In this document: piece by piece, positions 34,877 through 43,960 of the stretch | Layout: each line of letters begins with the position of its first letter | How positions within the stretch are numbered: the first letter of the stretch is position 1 | NCBI RefSeq assembly: GCF_000307775.2 | Contig: NZ_KK020676.1 | Location: 2,288,751-2,352,750 of the forward strand | DNA length: 64,000 bases | Direction of reading: 5' to 3' | Origin: Stutzerimonas stutzeri KOS6 | Lineage (GTDB): Bacteria; Pseudomonadota; Gammaproteobacteria; Pseudomonadales; Pseudomonadaceae | Translations under genes and position numbers: made by a program | The notes under the pieces: model-generated | The model's database searches: none | The model's input: only the letters and a program-made list of their open reading frames with translations | Told to the model about the DNA's origin: nothing

Positions 34877-35716
34877 ATGTCCGATAGCAAGATCCGTGTC
34901 CGCCAGGTTGGCAAGACCTTCGTCAGTGACCAGCGTGAAGTGCAGGCGCTGGACACCATTGACCTCGATATCCAGGCCAACGAGTTCGTCACCTTCGTCG
35001 GCGCCTCGGGTTGTGGCAAGTCCACCCTGCTGCGCATCATCGCCGGGCTGGAGAGCCAGAGCCGAGGCGACATCCTGCTCGACGGCAAGGCCATCGACGG
35101 CCCCGGCGTCGACCGTGCGATGGTCTTCCAGCACTACAGCCTGTACCCCTGGCTGACGGTGATGCAGAACATCAAGTTCTGCCGTCAGCTCAAGGTAATC
35201 GGCGATACCGTGCGCAACGACGGCGACGTGGAAACCGCCGCCGGCCGCGCCGACGCGCTGCTCAACCTGATGGGCCTGACGCGCTTCGCCGACGCCTACC
35301 CCAGCCAGCTTTCGGGTGGCATGCAGCAGCGTGTCGCCATCGCCCGTGCGCTGATGCCCAAGCCCGCCACCCTGCTGATGGACGAACCGTTCGGCGCGCT
35401 GGATGCGCAGACCCGCGAAGTCATGCACGACCTGATCCGTCACGTGCACAAGCTGGAAAAGACCACCATCCTGTTCGTCACCCACGACGTCGAGGAAGCC
35501 ATATACCTGGGCAGTCGCATCGTGCTGATGGCACCACGGCCCGGGCGCATCGACTCGATCTACGAGGTGCCGCTGCCGGCCCAGCGCAACCAGGACATGA
35601 AGCTCGCGCCGGAATTCACCGCACTCAAGCGCGAGATCCTCGGCCGCATCCGCGAAACCTCCGGCATGCAGACCGATCTCGACCAATTGGCCAGACTCAG
35701 CGCGATCGCAGGCTGA
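34877..35716 (+). CDS. ABC transporter ATP-binding protein (operon B)
   Basis: 279-residue NitT/TauT-family ATPase. Walker [11 protein letters not shown]-loop [14 protein letters not shown], signature [16 protein letters not shown], Walker [15 protein letters not shown]-loop [12 protein letters not shown]. It has a short insertion after the Q-loop ([20 protein letters not shown]). Last gene of operon B; it differs clearly from the operon A ATPase, so the two transporters are separate systems. Confidence 0.93.
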   Translation: MSDSKIRVRQVGKTFVSDQREVQALDTIDLDIQANEFVTFVGASGCGKSTLLRIIAGLESQSRGDILLDGKAIDGPGVDRAMVFQHYSLYPWLTVMQNIKFCRQLKVIGDTVRNDGDVETAAGRADALLNLMGLTRFADAYPSQLSGGMQQRVAIARALMPKPATLLMDEPFGALDAQTREVMHDLIRHVHKLEKTTILFVTHDVEEAIYLGSRIVLMAPRPGRIDSIYEVPLPAQRNQDMKLAPEFTALKREILGRIRETSGMQTDLDQLARLSAIAG

Positions 35717-35764
35717 AAGCCGGGCCCCCAGGCCGTGAGAAAGCCATGCATTCCCACGGTCTGT

Positions 35765-38700
35765 TCAGCGCGGCATCATCCGCACCCCGGAGAGCTCGGT
35801 CAGCGGTCGCGGCCGGCCCAGGTGGTAGCCCTGCACGAAGTCCACACCGATCTCCTTGAGGCAATCGAGGATGGCCTGCGACTCGACGAATTCGGCCACC
35901 GTCTGCAGCCCCATCTCGTGGCCGATGGCGTTGATCGAGGCCACCATGGCCCGCGCGATGGGGTCGTGCTCGATATCGCGGACGAACGCACCGTCGATCT
36001 TCAGGTAGTCCACCGGCAGCGTCTTCAGGTAGCCGAAGGACGACAGCCCGGAGCCGAAGTCATCGAGGGCGAAGCTGCAACCGGCCGCCTTGAGCTGCTC
36101 CATGAATTTCATCGCGCGACTGAGATTGGCGATGGCCGCCGTTTCGGTGACCTCGAAACACAGGCATTCACTGGGTATCCGGTGCCGCTCGATGGCCGCC
36201 AGGATGAATTCGAGAAAGCTCTCCTCGCCCAGCGACATCGCCGACAGATTGATCGAATAATGACCGATCGCCCCCTTCTGACGCCGGCACAGGTCGCCAA
36301 CCCAGGCGAGGAAGTTGCCCACCACCCAGCGGTCCACCGCCGGCGCCAGGTCGTAGCGCTCGGCCGCCGGCATGAAGGCACCGGGCGGGATGATGCTGCC
36401 ATCCTCGCCGAGCATCCGCACCAGCACTTCGTAGCGCGGGACGTCGTCCGGATGGCGAGACGAAACGATCGGCTGCACGTACAGCCGCAGGCGATCGCCA
36501 TCCAGGGCCTGGCGCAGGCGGTGGGTCCACTGCATCTCGCCGCGGCGCTCCAGCAACTGCTGGTCGTCGGCCTGGTAGACATGGACCCGGTTGCGCCCAC
36601 CTTCCTTGGCCGCGTAGCAGGCGCTGTCCGCGGCACTGAGCAGCGGCCCGAGGCTGCGCGCGTTGGCGTCGATGCCGACCAGGCCGATGCTGGCGCCGAT
36701 GGCGAAGCTCTTGCCTTCCCAGTTGAAGCGGAACTCGTCCACGGCGCGGCGTATGCCCTCGGCGATCAGCACCGCCTGCGGCAGCGGGCAGTCGAGAAAG
36801 AGGATGCCGAACTCGTCGCCACCCAGCCGCGCGAGCACATCGGTACTGCGCATGCGGGTCTTCAGCAAACGCCCCAGCTGGCGTAGCAGTTCATCACCGG
36901 CAGCATGCCCGCAGGTGTCGTTGACCACCTTGAACTGGTCGAGATCCATGTAGCAGAGCACATGCTCGCGGCCATCCTCCGGCTGTTCGCGCAACAGACG
37001 ATCGAGCTGGCGCTCGAAGGCCGAGCGGTTGACCAACCCGGTGAGGTTGTCGTGGTTGGCCTGGAAGGTCAGCTTGCGTGCCAGCTGGCGGGTGACGGTG
37101 ACGTCGCGGAAAGTCAGCACCATGCCGATGACCGTACCGTCCGAATCGCGGATCGGCGCCAGCGCGTCCTGGATCGCGATGCGCGTGTTGTCGCGCCGCT
37201 CGAGAATCCCCGGCGGTCGCTCGGTATGGCCGCAGGCATCGCTGCGTCGACGCAGTGCTTCGCCGGTAGCCGTTGTCAGCCGCGCGCCGGACGTCTCGTC
37301 GAACAGCCGGTAGACCTCTTCCAGCGGCAGATCCAGCGCTTGCGCCTGCTGCCAGCCGGTCAGTTGCTCGGCACTCGGGTTGAGATAGCGAATCCGCCCT
37401 TCGCGATCGGTCGTGATCACGCCATCGCCGATGGACGCCAGGGTGACCTGGGCCAGCCGTTTCTCGGCGAACAGCTGTTCCTCAATGCGGCGTCGCTCGG
37501 TGATATCCCGCACGGTGCACACGTAGACTTCCTGGCCGCCGCCCTGGCTGGCGGTCAGCTCGGCCGCGAACGGCTGGCCGTCGCGGCCGTGCAGCATCAG
37601 CTCGCAGGTGACCTCACCGCCCGTCGGCGGCAGCAGCGAGCCGGACCACGAAGAACCGCAGGCGATGAACTGTTGTAGCGGCTGGCCGACGATGCGCTCG
37701 GCGGGTAGCCCCAGCAGGCGCTCGGCGCCGGGGTTGCAACTGGTCAGCACGCCGTCGCCGCTGAAGGTGACGATGCCGTCACGGATGTCGCGAACGATGC
37801 TCTGGGTCTTCGCCACAGCACTCTGCAACGCGCGGATCACCTTGTTGTACTGCTCGGCGATCTGCCCGACCTCGGTGAACGGCTCGACCTCCACCTCGCG
37901 GTGGAACTGGCCGTGGCGCTGGTGATCGTCCATGGCCTGGAGCAGTTCGATCAGCTCGGTGCGCGCGCCGTGCTCGCTGACGTTCAGGCCGATGCGCTCG
38001 TCTTCCGGGTCGACCCGCAACGGGGAATGGCGATTGATCATCCGCAGTAGCACATAGGTCACGCCAAATGCCCAGATGGCGCAGGCCAGCATTCCCTGGA
38101 GCTGCACCAGCAACTGTGCGCCACGTCCGAGGCCGGTACCCAGCAACAGCGGATCGCCAAACAATGCCACGGCCAGCGTGCCCCAGATGCCGGCGGCCAG
38201 GTGCACCGGCACCGCCCCCACCGCGTCATCGATGCGCCAGCGCAGGAGCAACCGCTCGGCCAGGCACATGCTCAGGCTGCCACCCAGGCCGATCAGGATC
38301 GCGGCCGGTCCACTGACAGCATGAGCGCCAGCGGTGATCGCCACCAGCCCGGCGAGCATGCCATTGAGCGGCAGCACCGGCTCGATATGGCCATGACGCC
38401 ACCAGGACACGCTCATCGCCGCCATGATGCCGGCCATCGCGGCCAGCACCGTATTGACGATGATGCCCGGCACGCGCAGGTCGAACGCCAGTGTGCTGCC
38501 ACCATTAAAGCCGAACCAGCCGAACATCAGCAGCAGGCCGCCGAGCATGGCCTGCGGGAGGTTGGAACCCGACATGTTGCCCAGCCGCCCGGCCGGGTCG
38601 AAACGCCCCGCGCGCGGCCCGAGGACCATCACCGTCGCCAGCGCGATCCAGCCACCGACGCCGTGCACCACAGTGGAGCCGGCGAAATCCACGAAGCCAC

Positions 38701-39160
38701 GCTCGGCCAGCCAGCCCTGCCCTTCGCGCAAGGCGCCGCCCCAGGCCCAGTGACCGAACAGTGGATAGATCAGCCCGGCCGACAACGCGGCGACGATCAG
38801 GTAGGCGTTGAAGCGCATCCGTTCCGCCGCGGCGCCGGAGACGATGGTCGCCGCCGTGGTGCAGAACATCGCCTGGAACAGGAAGAACGCCAGCGACCAG
38901 CTCTCGTCAATGGCGAAGGAGGTGAAGAACAGCCCGCTCCCGGCCAGGCCGTAGTGGCTGGCGCCGAACATCAGCGCGAAACCGAACAGCCAGTAGACCA
39001 ACAGTGCGATGCACAGATCGGCCATGTTCTTGATCGCGACATTGATGGCGTTCTTGCTGCGCGTCAGACCCGCTTCGAGGCAGAGAAAACCGATCTGCAT
39101 GTTGAACACCAGGCCGGCGCATAGCACGACCCAGAGGGTATCGATCGAGGCTGTTGGCAT
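35765..39160 (-). CDS. Ammonium transporter fused to PAS-GGDEF-EAL output domains
   Basis: Protein of about 1131 residues. The first 400 form an Amt/Mep channel (CLEAGLTRSKN, and pore histidines in VVHGVGGW and PVHLAAGIWG). A HAMP-like helix region (about 410-450), two PAS domains (about 455-690), a GGDEF domain with intact LGGDEFG, and an EAL domain follow. The EAL motif reads EVL but keeps the catalytic Glu; NLSAMSL, DDFGSG and LKIDG are present. It should couple external ammonium to cyclic-di-GMP synthesis or breakdown. Start is uncertain (39160 or 39175; weak ribosome sites). Confidence 0.92.
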   Translation of the reverse strand: MPTASIDTLWVVLCAGLVFNMQIGFLCLEAGLTRSKNAINVAIKNMADLCIALLVYWLFGFALMFGASHYGLAGSGLFFTSFAIDESWSLAFFLFQAMFCTTAATIVSGAAAERMRFNAYLIVAALSAGLIYPLFGHWAWGGALREGQGWLAERGFVDFAGSTVVHGVGGWIALATVMVLGPRAGRFDPAGRLGNMSGSNLPQAMLGGLLLMFGWFGFNGGSTLAFDLRVPGIIVNTVLAAMAGIMAAMSVSWWRHGHIEPVLPLNGMLAGLVAITAGAHAVSGPAAILIGLGGSLSMCLAERLLLRWRIDDAVGAVPVHLAAGIWGTLAVALFGDPLLLGTGLGRGAQLLVQLQGMLACAIWAFGVTYVLLRMINRHSPLRVDPEDERIGLNVSEHGARTELIELLQAMDDHQRHGQFHREVEVEPFTEVGQIAEQYNKVIRALQSAVAKTQSIVRDIRDGIVTFSGDGVLTSCNPGAERLLGLPAERIVGQPLQQFIACGSSWSGSLLPPTGGEVTCELMLHGRDGQPFAAELTASQGGGQEVYVCTVRDITERRRIEEQLFAEKRLAQVTLASIGDGVITTDREGRIRYLNPSAEQLTGWQQAQALDLPLEEVYRLFDETSGARLTTATGEALRRRSDACGHTERPPGILERRDNTRIAIQDALAPIRDSDGTVIGMVLTFRDVTVTRQLARKLTFQANHDNLTGLVNRSAFERQLDRLLREQPEDGREHVLCYMDLDQFKVVNDTCGHAAGDELLRQLGRLLKTRMRSTDVLARLGGDEFGILFLDCPLPQAVLIAEGIRRAVDEFRFNWEGKSFAIGASIGLVGIDANARSLGPLLSAADSACYAAKEGGRNRVHVYQADDQQLLERRGEMQWTHRLRQALDGDRLRLYVQPIVSSRHPDDVPRYEVLVRMLGEDGSIIPPGAFMPAAERYDLAPAVDRWVVGNFLAWVGDLCRRQKGAIGHYSINLSAMSLGEESFLEFILAAIERHRIPSECLCFEVTETAAIANLSRAMKFMEQLKAAGCSFALDDFGSGLSSFGYLKTLPVDYLKIDGAFVRDIEHDPIARAMVASINAIGHEMGLQTVAEFVESQAILDCLKEIGVDFVQGYHLGRPRPLTELSGVRMMPR

Positions 39161-39230
39161 CACGTGTCCACGCATGAAAGAGGGATCGCCAAACCGCACC
39201 CAGTCGAAGAAGCGGATGGCATTAAGCCAT

Positions 39231-39246
39231 TGCCAGATTCATGCCA
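39231..39246 (-). promoter_or_regulatory. Sigma-54-like promoter of the Amt-GGDEF-EAL gene
   Basis: Read on the minus strand: TGGCATG-AATC-TGGCA, with GG and GC elements at the required spacing (consensus TGGCACG-N4-TTGCA, two mismatches). It would start RNA about 45-60 bases before the coding start. Confidence 0.5.
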
Positions 39247-39361
39247 TGCAGTGGAATCGGCTATCCCGCCAGGCGCAGGTCGTCGCTCAGCGTAGCGAGC
39301 CCCAACGATTCATGCCAGGACGCATCCGCGTCCGGGCCGTACCCCGCCGCGGAACGACCCT

Positions 39362-40387
39362 TCACGGTTTGTCGAGCAGCGCCCGCATCGCCGCGAAAAC
39401 CTGTGCCATGGCCTGCCGATCGCGTCCGGGGCCACCGGCACAGTGTCCCCAGTCGGACTCCAGCACGCGCAGTTCTGCGTTCGCCATCAGGGACGCCTCA
39501 TGGCGGGCGTCATCGACGGTGAAGTACAGGTCGGTGCTGCCGGGCATCACGATGGCGCGCGCGCGAATACGCCGCAGCGCCTCAGCCAGCGAGCCGCCGC
39601 CGAAGCTGCCGGCGGGGTCGGCCGATTGCCAGCTGTGCAGCACGCAGAGCAGGTCGTTGGCATCCTGCTCCAGATGGTCGCGCTCCCAGAAGTCGAGCAG
39701 TTCATAGACGCTCTCGAAGCCCAGCCCACGCCACAGTTCGCGACGGTAGAACGCCTGGGAATAGGCCCAGCCGGCATAGGCACGACCGAACGCCCGCAGG
39801 CCCCGCTCGGGCGGCGTGACGTAGCGTCCATCCTGCCAGGCAACATCGGCGCACAGTGCCGCCTTGACGCCTTCGAGAAACACCCGGTTGTGCGGCCAGC
39901 AACGCGCCGTGCAGCAGAACGGCAGGATGGCGCGCATCCGTTCGGGATAGGCCATCGCCCAGAACAGTGCCTGCATGCCGCCCATGGACCAGCCACTGAC
40001 CAGGGCAAGCTGCCAGTCGTCACCATACAGCCGGTCGAGCAGCGCCTTCTGTGCCCTCACGTTGTCCAGCAGGCTGACATGCGGAAAGTCCGCCGCGGCC
40101 TGGCCGGGTGCCGCGTTGCTCGGCGATGTCGACCAGCCGGCGCCGAACAGGTTGGTCAGCACGATGCAGTAATCGCCACCCGCGAGTGGCCCATCTGCAC
40201 CAAGCAGGGGCAGGCTGCCCCAATGTGTGCCGCCGTAGTAGCTCGGAATCAGCACGAGGTTGTCCCGCGCCCGGTTCGGCGTGCCCACGACCTGGTAGCA
40301 GAGCCGCGCGTTACGCAGATGCTGGCCATTTTCCAGGCGCATTTCGCCCAGCGCGAAAAACTTCTTTTCCCTTTTGATTTCAATCAT
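39362..40387 (-). CDS. Alpha/beta hydrolase, homoserine acetyltransferase (MetX)-like
   Basis: 341-residue alpha/beta-hydrolase fold. Nucleophile elbow SGWSMGGMQ (Ser), the acid in GSTDLYFTVDD and the histidine in SDWGHCAGG make a full triad. The shape LIPSYYGGTHW...LTNLFGAGWSTSP resembles the MetX/homoserine O-acetyltransferase superfamily, but members lacking other MetX features act as hydrolases, so the reaction is open. Start at 40387 has GGAG eight bases upstream. It is divergent from glnT across a 142-bp region that carries an inverted repeat. Confidence 0.82.
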   Translation of the reverse strand: MIEIKREKKFFALGEMRLENGQHLRNARLCYQVVGTPNRARDNLVLIPSYYGGTHWGSLPLLGADGPLAGGDYCIVLTNLFGAGWSTSPSNAAPGQAAADFPHVSLLDNVRAQKALLDRLYGDDWQLALVSGWSMGGMQALFWAMAYPERMRAILPFCCTARCWPHNRVFLEGVKAALCADVAWQDGRYVTPPERGLRAFGRAYAGWAYSQAFYRRELWRGLGFESVYELLDFWERDHLEQDANDLLCVLHSWQSADPAGSFGGGSLAEALRRIRARAIVMPGSTDLYFTVDDARHEASLMANAELRVLESDWGHCAGGPGRDRQAMAQVFAAMRALLDKP

Positions 40388-40446
40388 CTGCATGACTCCG
40401 GCATCGGCGCAACGGGGGCCAGACGGCACCAGCGCAGGCCCGCCTC

Positions 40447-40471
40447 TATACACGCTGGCATGTATATTGGA
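40447..40471 (+). promoter_or_regulatory. Inverted repeat and possible sigma-54 promoter before glnT
   Basis: TATACA-N8-TGTATA (40447-40466) is a perfect 6-bp dyad of the sort TetR/AcrR regulators bind. It overlaps TGGCATG-TATA-TTGGA (40456-40471), which matches the -24/-12 spacing but has G instead of C in the -12 GC. A repressor on the dyad would cover the promoter. Confidence 0.45.
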
Positions 40472-40529
40472 TGAAGGAATCGTGCCAGCGGCCCCGGCCG
40501 CCATTCATGACTCCAAGGAGCGCAAGCAG

Positions 40530-41894
40530 ATGACCAGCTTTCCCCTCTCCTCCGTCGAGGAGCTGAAACAGCAGCTGCAGGACAAGGGCGTGAAATATGC
40601 CATGGCCAGCTACGTCGACCTTCACGGCGTTATCAAGGGCAAGTTCGTTCCCCTCGCCCACCTTGGCCAGATGCTGCGCGGTTCGGAGCTCTATACCGGC
40701 GCCGCGCTGGACGGCGTGCCGCAGGAGATCAGCGACAACGAAGTCGCGGCCATGCCCGATCCGGCCACCGCCACCCAGTGCAGCTGGAATCGCGACCTGG
40801 CCTGGTTCGCCAGCGACCTGTACCTCGACGGCAAGCCCTTCGAGGCCTGCTCGCGCGGTATCCTCAAGCGCCAGACCGAAGCCGCCGCCGCGCTGGGCTA
40901 CACCTTCAACCTCGGCATCGAGACCGAGTTCTTCCTGTTCAAGGACACCCCGGATGGCGGCTTCGCGCCGATCTCCGAACGCGACGACATGGCCAAGCCC
41001 TGCTATGACCCGCGGCTGCTGATGGACAACCTGCCCATCATCGACGAACTGGTACAGGCCATGAACGAAATGGGCTGGGGTGTCTACTCCTTCGACCACG
41101 AGGACGCCAACGGCCAGTTCGAAACCGACTTCAAGTACACCGACGCCCTCGGCATGGCCGACCGCTTCGTGTTCTTCCGCATGATGGCCAACGAGATCGC
41201 GCGCAAGCACGGCGCCTTCGCCACCTTCATGCCCAAGCCCTCGGCCAATCGCACCGGCAGCGGCGCGCACTACAACATGTCGCTGGCCGACATCGAGACC
41301 GGCAACAACCTCTTCGAGGTCGATACCGAAGACACCTACGGCTGCGGCGTGACACCGCTCGCCTACCACTTCATCGCCGGGGTGCTGAAGCACGCCAAGG
41401 CAATCTGCGCAGTCATCGCGCCGACGGTCAACAGCTACAAGCGACTGATCCGCAAGGGCGCCATGTCCGGCTCGACCTGGGCGCCGGTGTTCTGCTGCTA
41501 CGGCAACAACAACCGCACCAACATGCTGCGCATCCCTTCACAGGGCGCACGCGTCGAATGCCGCGCCGCCGATATCGGCTGCAATCCTTATCTCGGCGCG
41601 GCGATGATCCTCGCCGCAGGCCTCGAGGGTATCCGCGACAAACTCGACCCAGGCCAGCCGCACCGCGAGAACATGTACCACTACAGCGAGCAGGAAGTGG
41701 CAAGCATGGGCATCGAAACCCTGCCGCGCACCCTGAGCGAAGCCATCGACGCCTTCGAGGCGGACCCGCTGTCGCGCGAGGTATTCGGCGACGCGATGTT
41801 CAAGGCATTCGTCGAGTTCAAGCGCGACGAATGGAATGCCTACCACACCCATGTTTCCGACTGGGAAATCCAGCGCTACCTGAAGTTCTTCTGA
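40530..41894 (+). CDS. glnT: Type III glutamine synthetase (GlnT) or gamma-glutamylamide synthetase relative
   Basis: 454-residue member of the short glutamine synthetase group first named GlnT in rhizobia. Catalytic-domain marks: NLGIETEFFLF, GSGAHYNMSL, VNSYKRLIR, and CRAADIGCNPYLGAAMILAAG. Products of this group include true ammonia ligases and gamma-glutamylmethylamide synthetases, so it may assimilate ammonia released from guanidine or glutamylate an amine. AAGGAG lies nine bases before the ATG. The binding-protein gene follows after 20 bases, so both form one unit. Confidence 0.87.
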   Translation: MTSFPLSSVEELKQQLQDKGVKYAMASYVDLHGVIKGKFVPLAHLGQMLRGSELYTGAALDGVPQEISDNEVAAMPDPATATQCSWNRDLAWFASDLYLDGKPFEACSRGILKRQTEAAAALGYTFNLGIETEFFLFKDTPDGGFAPISERDDMAKPCYDPRLLMDNLPIIDELVQAMNEMGWGVYSFDHEDANGQFETDFKYTDALGMADRFVFFRMMANEIARKHGAFATFMPKPSANRTGSGAHYNMSLADIETGNNLFEVDTEDTYGCGVTPLAYHFIAGVLKHAKAICAVIAPTVNSYKRLIRKGAMSGSTWAPVFCCYGNNNRTNMLRIPSQGARVECRAADIGCNPYLGAAMILAAGLEGIRDKLDPGQPHRENMYHYSEQEVASMGIETLPRTLSEAIDAFEADPLSREVFGDAMFKAFVEFKRDEWNAYHTHVSDWEIQRYLKFF

Positions 41895-41914
41895 TCGACT
41901 AAAGGAGATTCACC

Positions 41915-42985
41915 ATGCAAGCCACCCCCTTCAAGCGGGCGCTCTGCGCCGGCGCCCTGATCGTCGCAGCCCTTTCCCCGTTCGCCGCCCAGGCCGAGGA
42001 GAAGAAATCCTTCGATATCGCCTGGACCATCTATGCCGGCTGGATGCCGTGGAAGTACGCCGATGAGTCGGAAATCATGAAGAAATGGGCGGACAAGTAC
42101 GGGATCGAGGTGAACATCACCCAGGTCAACGACTACGTCGAATCCATCAACCAGTACAGCGCCGGCCAGTTCGATGGTGTGGTCGCCACCAGCATGGATG
42201 CCCTTTCGATTCCGGCCGCAGGAGGCGTCGATACCACCGCGCTGATCGTAGGTGACTACTCCAACGGCAACGACGGCCTGGTGATGAAGGACAGCGACGA
42301 CATCAAGAGCCTCAAGGACCAGCAGATCCATCTGGTCGAACTTTCGGTTTCCCACTATCTCCTGGCCCAGGCCCTGGACAGCGTCGGCATGAGCGAGCGT
42401 GACGTCCAGGTCGTGAACACCTCGGACGCCGACCTGGTCGCCGCCTTCAGCACGGACGACGTGCGCAACGTCGTCACCTGGAATCCGTTGCTGGACGAAG
42501 TGGCCGCCATGCCTGGTGCGCACAAAACCTTCGATTCCAGTCAGATTCCGGGCCATATCAAAGACCTGACCATCGTCAACAGCGAGACCCTGGCGGACAA
42601 CCCCGCCTTCGGCAAAGCCGTGGTCGGTGCCTGGTATGAAGTCATGGCCATCCTCGCAAGCAATACCGAGGAAGGCGCCAAGGCGCGGGCGGCGCTCGGT
42701 CAGGCCTCGGGTACCGATCAGGCCGGGTACGAAAGCCAGCTCAAGGGCATGAAGATGTTCTGGGCGCCGGCCGACTCGCTGGCCTTCATCCAGAGCGACG
42801 AGGCTTACCAGGCCATGGACAGCGTTCGCCAATTCTCCTTCGAACACGGTTTGCTGGGCGACGGCGCCGATTCGGTGGACTTCATCGGTATCGCCATGCC
42901 TGGCGGCACGCTCGGCGATCAAGGCAACCTCAAGCTGCGCTTCGATACCACTTACATGCAGATGGCCGCAGACGGCGAACTATGA
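41915..42985 (+). CDS. ABC substrate-binding protein of the urea/guanidine-carboxylase-associated family
   Basis: 356-residue periplasmic protein with a signal peptide to about residue 27 (PFAAQAE). IYAGWMPWKYADE, INQYSAGQFDGVV, GGVDTTALIVGDYSNGNDG and VELSVSHYLLAQALDSVG are hallmarks of the binding protein usually encoded first in urea/guanidine carboxylase operons. Operon A at 16.7 kb has the permease and ATPase but no binding protein, so this is the likely missing third part, now co-transcribed with glnT. Ligand guanidine or a close relative (inference). Confidence 0.9.
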   Translation: MQATPFKRALCAGALIVAALSPFAAQAEEKKSFDIAWTIYAGWMPWKYADESEIMKKWADKYGIEVNITQVNDYVESINQYSAGQFDGVVATSMDALSIPAAGGVDTTALIVGDYSNGNDGLVMKDSDDIKSLKDQQIHLVELSVSHYLLAQALDSVGMSERDVQVVNTSDADLVAAFSTDDVRNVVTWNPLLDEVAAMPGAHKTFDSSQIPGHIKDLTIVNSETLADNPAFGKAVVGAWYEVMAILASNTEEGAKARAALGQASGTDQAGYESQLKGMKMFWAPADSLAFIQSDEAYQAMDSVRQFSFEHGLLGDGADSVDFIGIAMPGGTLGDQGNLKLRFDTTYMQMAADGEL

Positions 42986-43049
42986 AGGCTTGCCACGCAG
43001 CGGGCCCTGCCGGCACGCTGCGTGGCCGCTGTGCATTTCGAGGAGCCCC

Positions 43050-43670
43050 ATGCGCCGGACCAAAGAAGACGCCGAACAGACCCGTCTCAAGATCATCGAA
43101 GCGGCTCTGGAACTGTTCAGCCGCAACGGTTATTCGAACACCACACTGGCGATGATCGCCGAAACGGCCGGCTTCAGCCGCGGCCCGATCTACTGGCACT
43201 TCAAGAGCAAGGACGAACTGTACGAAGCGGTCCTCGCCTATTCCCAGGAGCCCCTGGAACAGCTCATCGAACACAGCCGGGAACTGGCCGCTGAGCCGGC
43301 TGGCGCACTCGCTCATTTCATCAATGAATGGTTTCGTCTGCTGCTGGAGGAGCGCTGGTATCGCCAGTCCTTCGAGATCCTGCTGAACAAGACCGAACTC
43401 ACGGCCCAGATGGCCAGCACACTCAAGCGTGAGCGCAAGCTGACCCGCGCCATGGTGCAACTGCTGGAGGAACTCATCGCCACAGCCCGGCAGGATGGCC
43501 AGTCAGCACGCTCACTCGCCGTCCTGCTCTACTCCAGCCTGATGGGGATCACCCACACCTGGCTGCTGTCGCCCAAGCTGTTTTCGCTCAGGGCACAGGC
43601 TCCCTTCATGGCGGACAACCTGTTGGCACTGGTCGCGCTGTCGCCCTGTGAAGAATTACCCCGGGACTAG
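43050..43670 (+). CDS. TetR/AcrR-family regulator
   Basis: 206-residue repressor. The N-terminal HTH reads RLKIIEAALELFSRNGYSNTTLAMIAETAG then SRGPIYWHFKSKDEL, close to the AcrR/TtgR group that controls RND pumps. The C-terminal ligand domain has no recognised ligand. AGGAG is four bases before the ATG. Lying downstream of glnT and the binding protein in the same direction, it is a candidate binder of the TATACA-N8-TGTATA dyad at 40447. Confidence 0.92.
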   Translation: MRRTKEDAEQTRLKIIEAALELFSRNGYSNTTLAMIAETAGFSRGPIYWHFKSKDELYEAVLAYSQEPLEQLIEHSRELAAEPAGALAHFINEWFRLLLEERWYRQSFEILLNKTELTAQMASTLKRERKLTRAMVQLLEELIATARQDGQSARSLAVLLYSSLMGITHTWLLSPKLFSLRAQAPFMADNLLALVALSPCEELPRD

Positions 43671-43939
43671 CCGAGCAAGCAAGATCGCCTGACCTTGGTC
43701 AGCAACGCGGGCCTGAGCGCCCCGGCATCCAGGTCGATGGCATTGATGAGCGCGGTGATTTCCGCCGAGGAGAGGGACAGGCGGCACGGCAGGCCGGTCA
43801 GCAGCAGCGACTCTCCAGCCGCCTCGTCTATCAGCATCACACGGATCGTCGATGGCGAATCCATCCGGGCGCTGAATACCAGCGGCTCGTAGTATCGCTG
43901 CACCACAGCGAAGGCTTCGGGTTGCCTGAAGCGTTTCAT
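43667..43939 (-). CDS. Small DUF3509-like protein
   Basis: 90-residue protein, start at 43939 with GGAG nine bases upstream. The pattern STIRVMLIDEAAGESLLLTGLPCRLSLSSAEITALINAIDLDAG resembles the DUF3509 family restricted to pseudomonads, of unknown function. Its last codons overlap the convergent TetR gene end by four bases. Family call is tentative. Confidence 0.6.
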   Translation of the reverse strand: MKRFRQPEAFAVVQRYYEPLVFSARMDSPSTIRVMLIDEAAGESLLLTGLPCRLSLSSAEITALINAIDLDAGALRPALLTKVRRSCLLG

Positions 43940-43943
43940 GTAC

Positions 43944-43960
43944 GACAACTCCAAGTTGTC
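43944..43960. repeat. Perfect dyad over the ribosome site of the DUF3509-like gene
   Basis: GACAACT-CCA-AGTTGTC, 7-bp arms. On the minus-strand mRNA the GGAG ribosome site lies in the loop and right arm, so the hairpin could mask translation; it could equally be an operator. Confidence 0.5.

Noticed and set aside
39362..40387. Methionine biosynthesis MetX (homoserine O-acetyltransferase)
   Set aside because: Only the hydrolase fold and triad are certain; context is nitrogen metabolism, so I list it as a MetX-like hydrolase.
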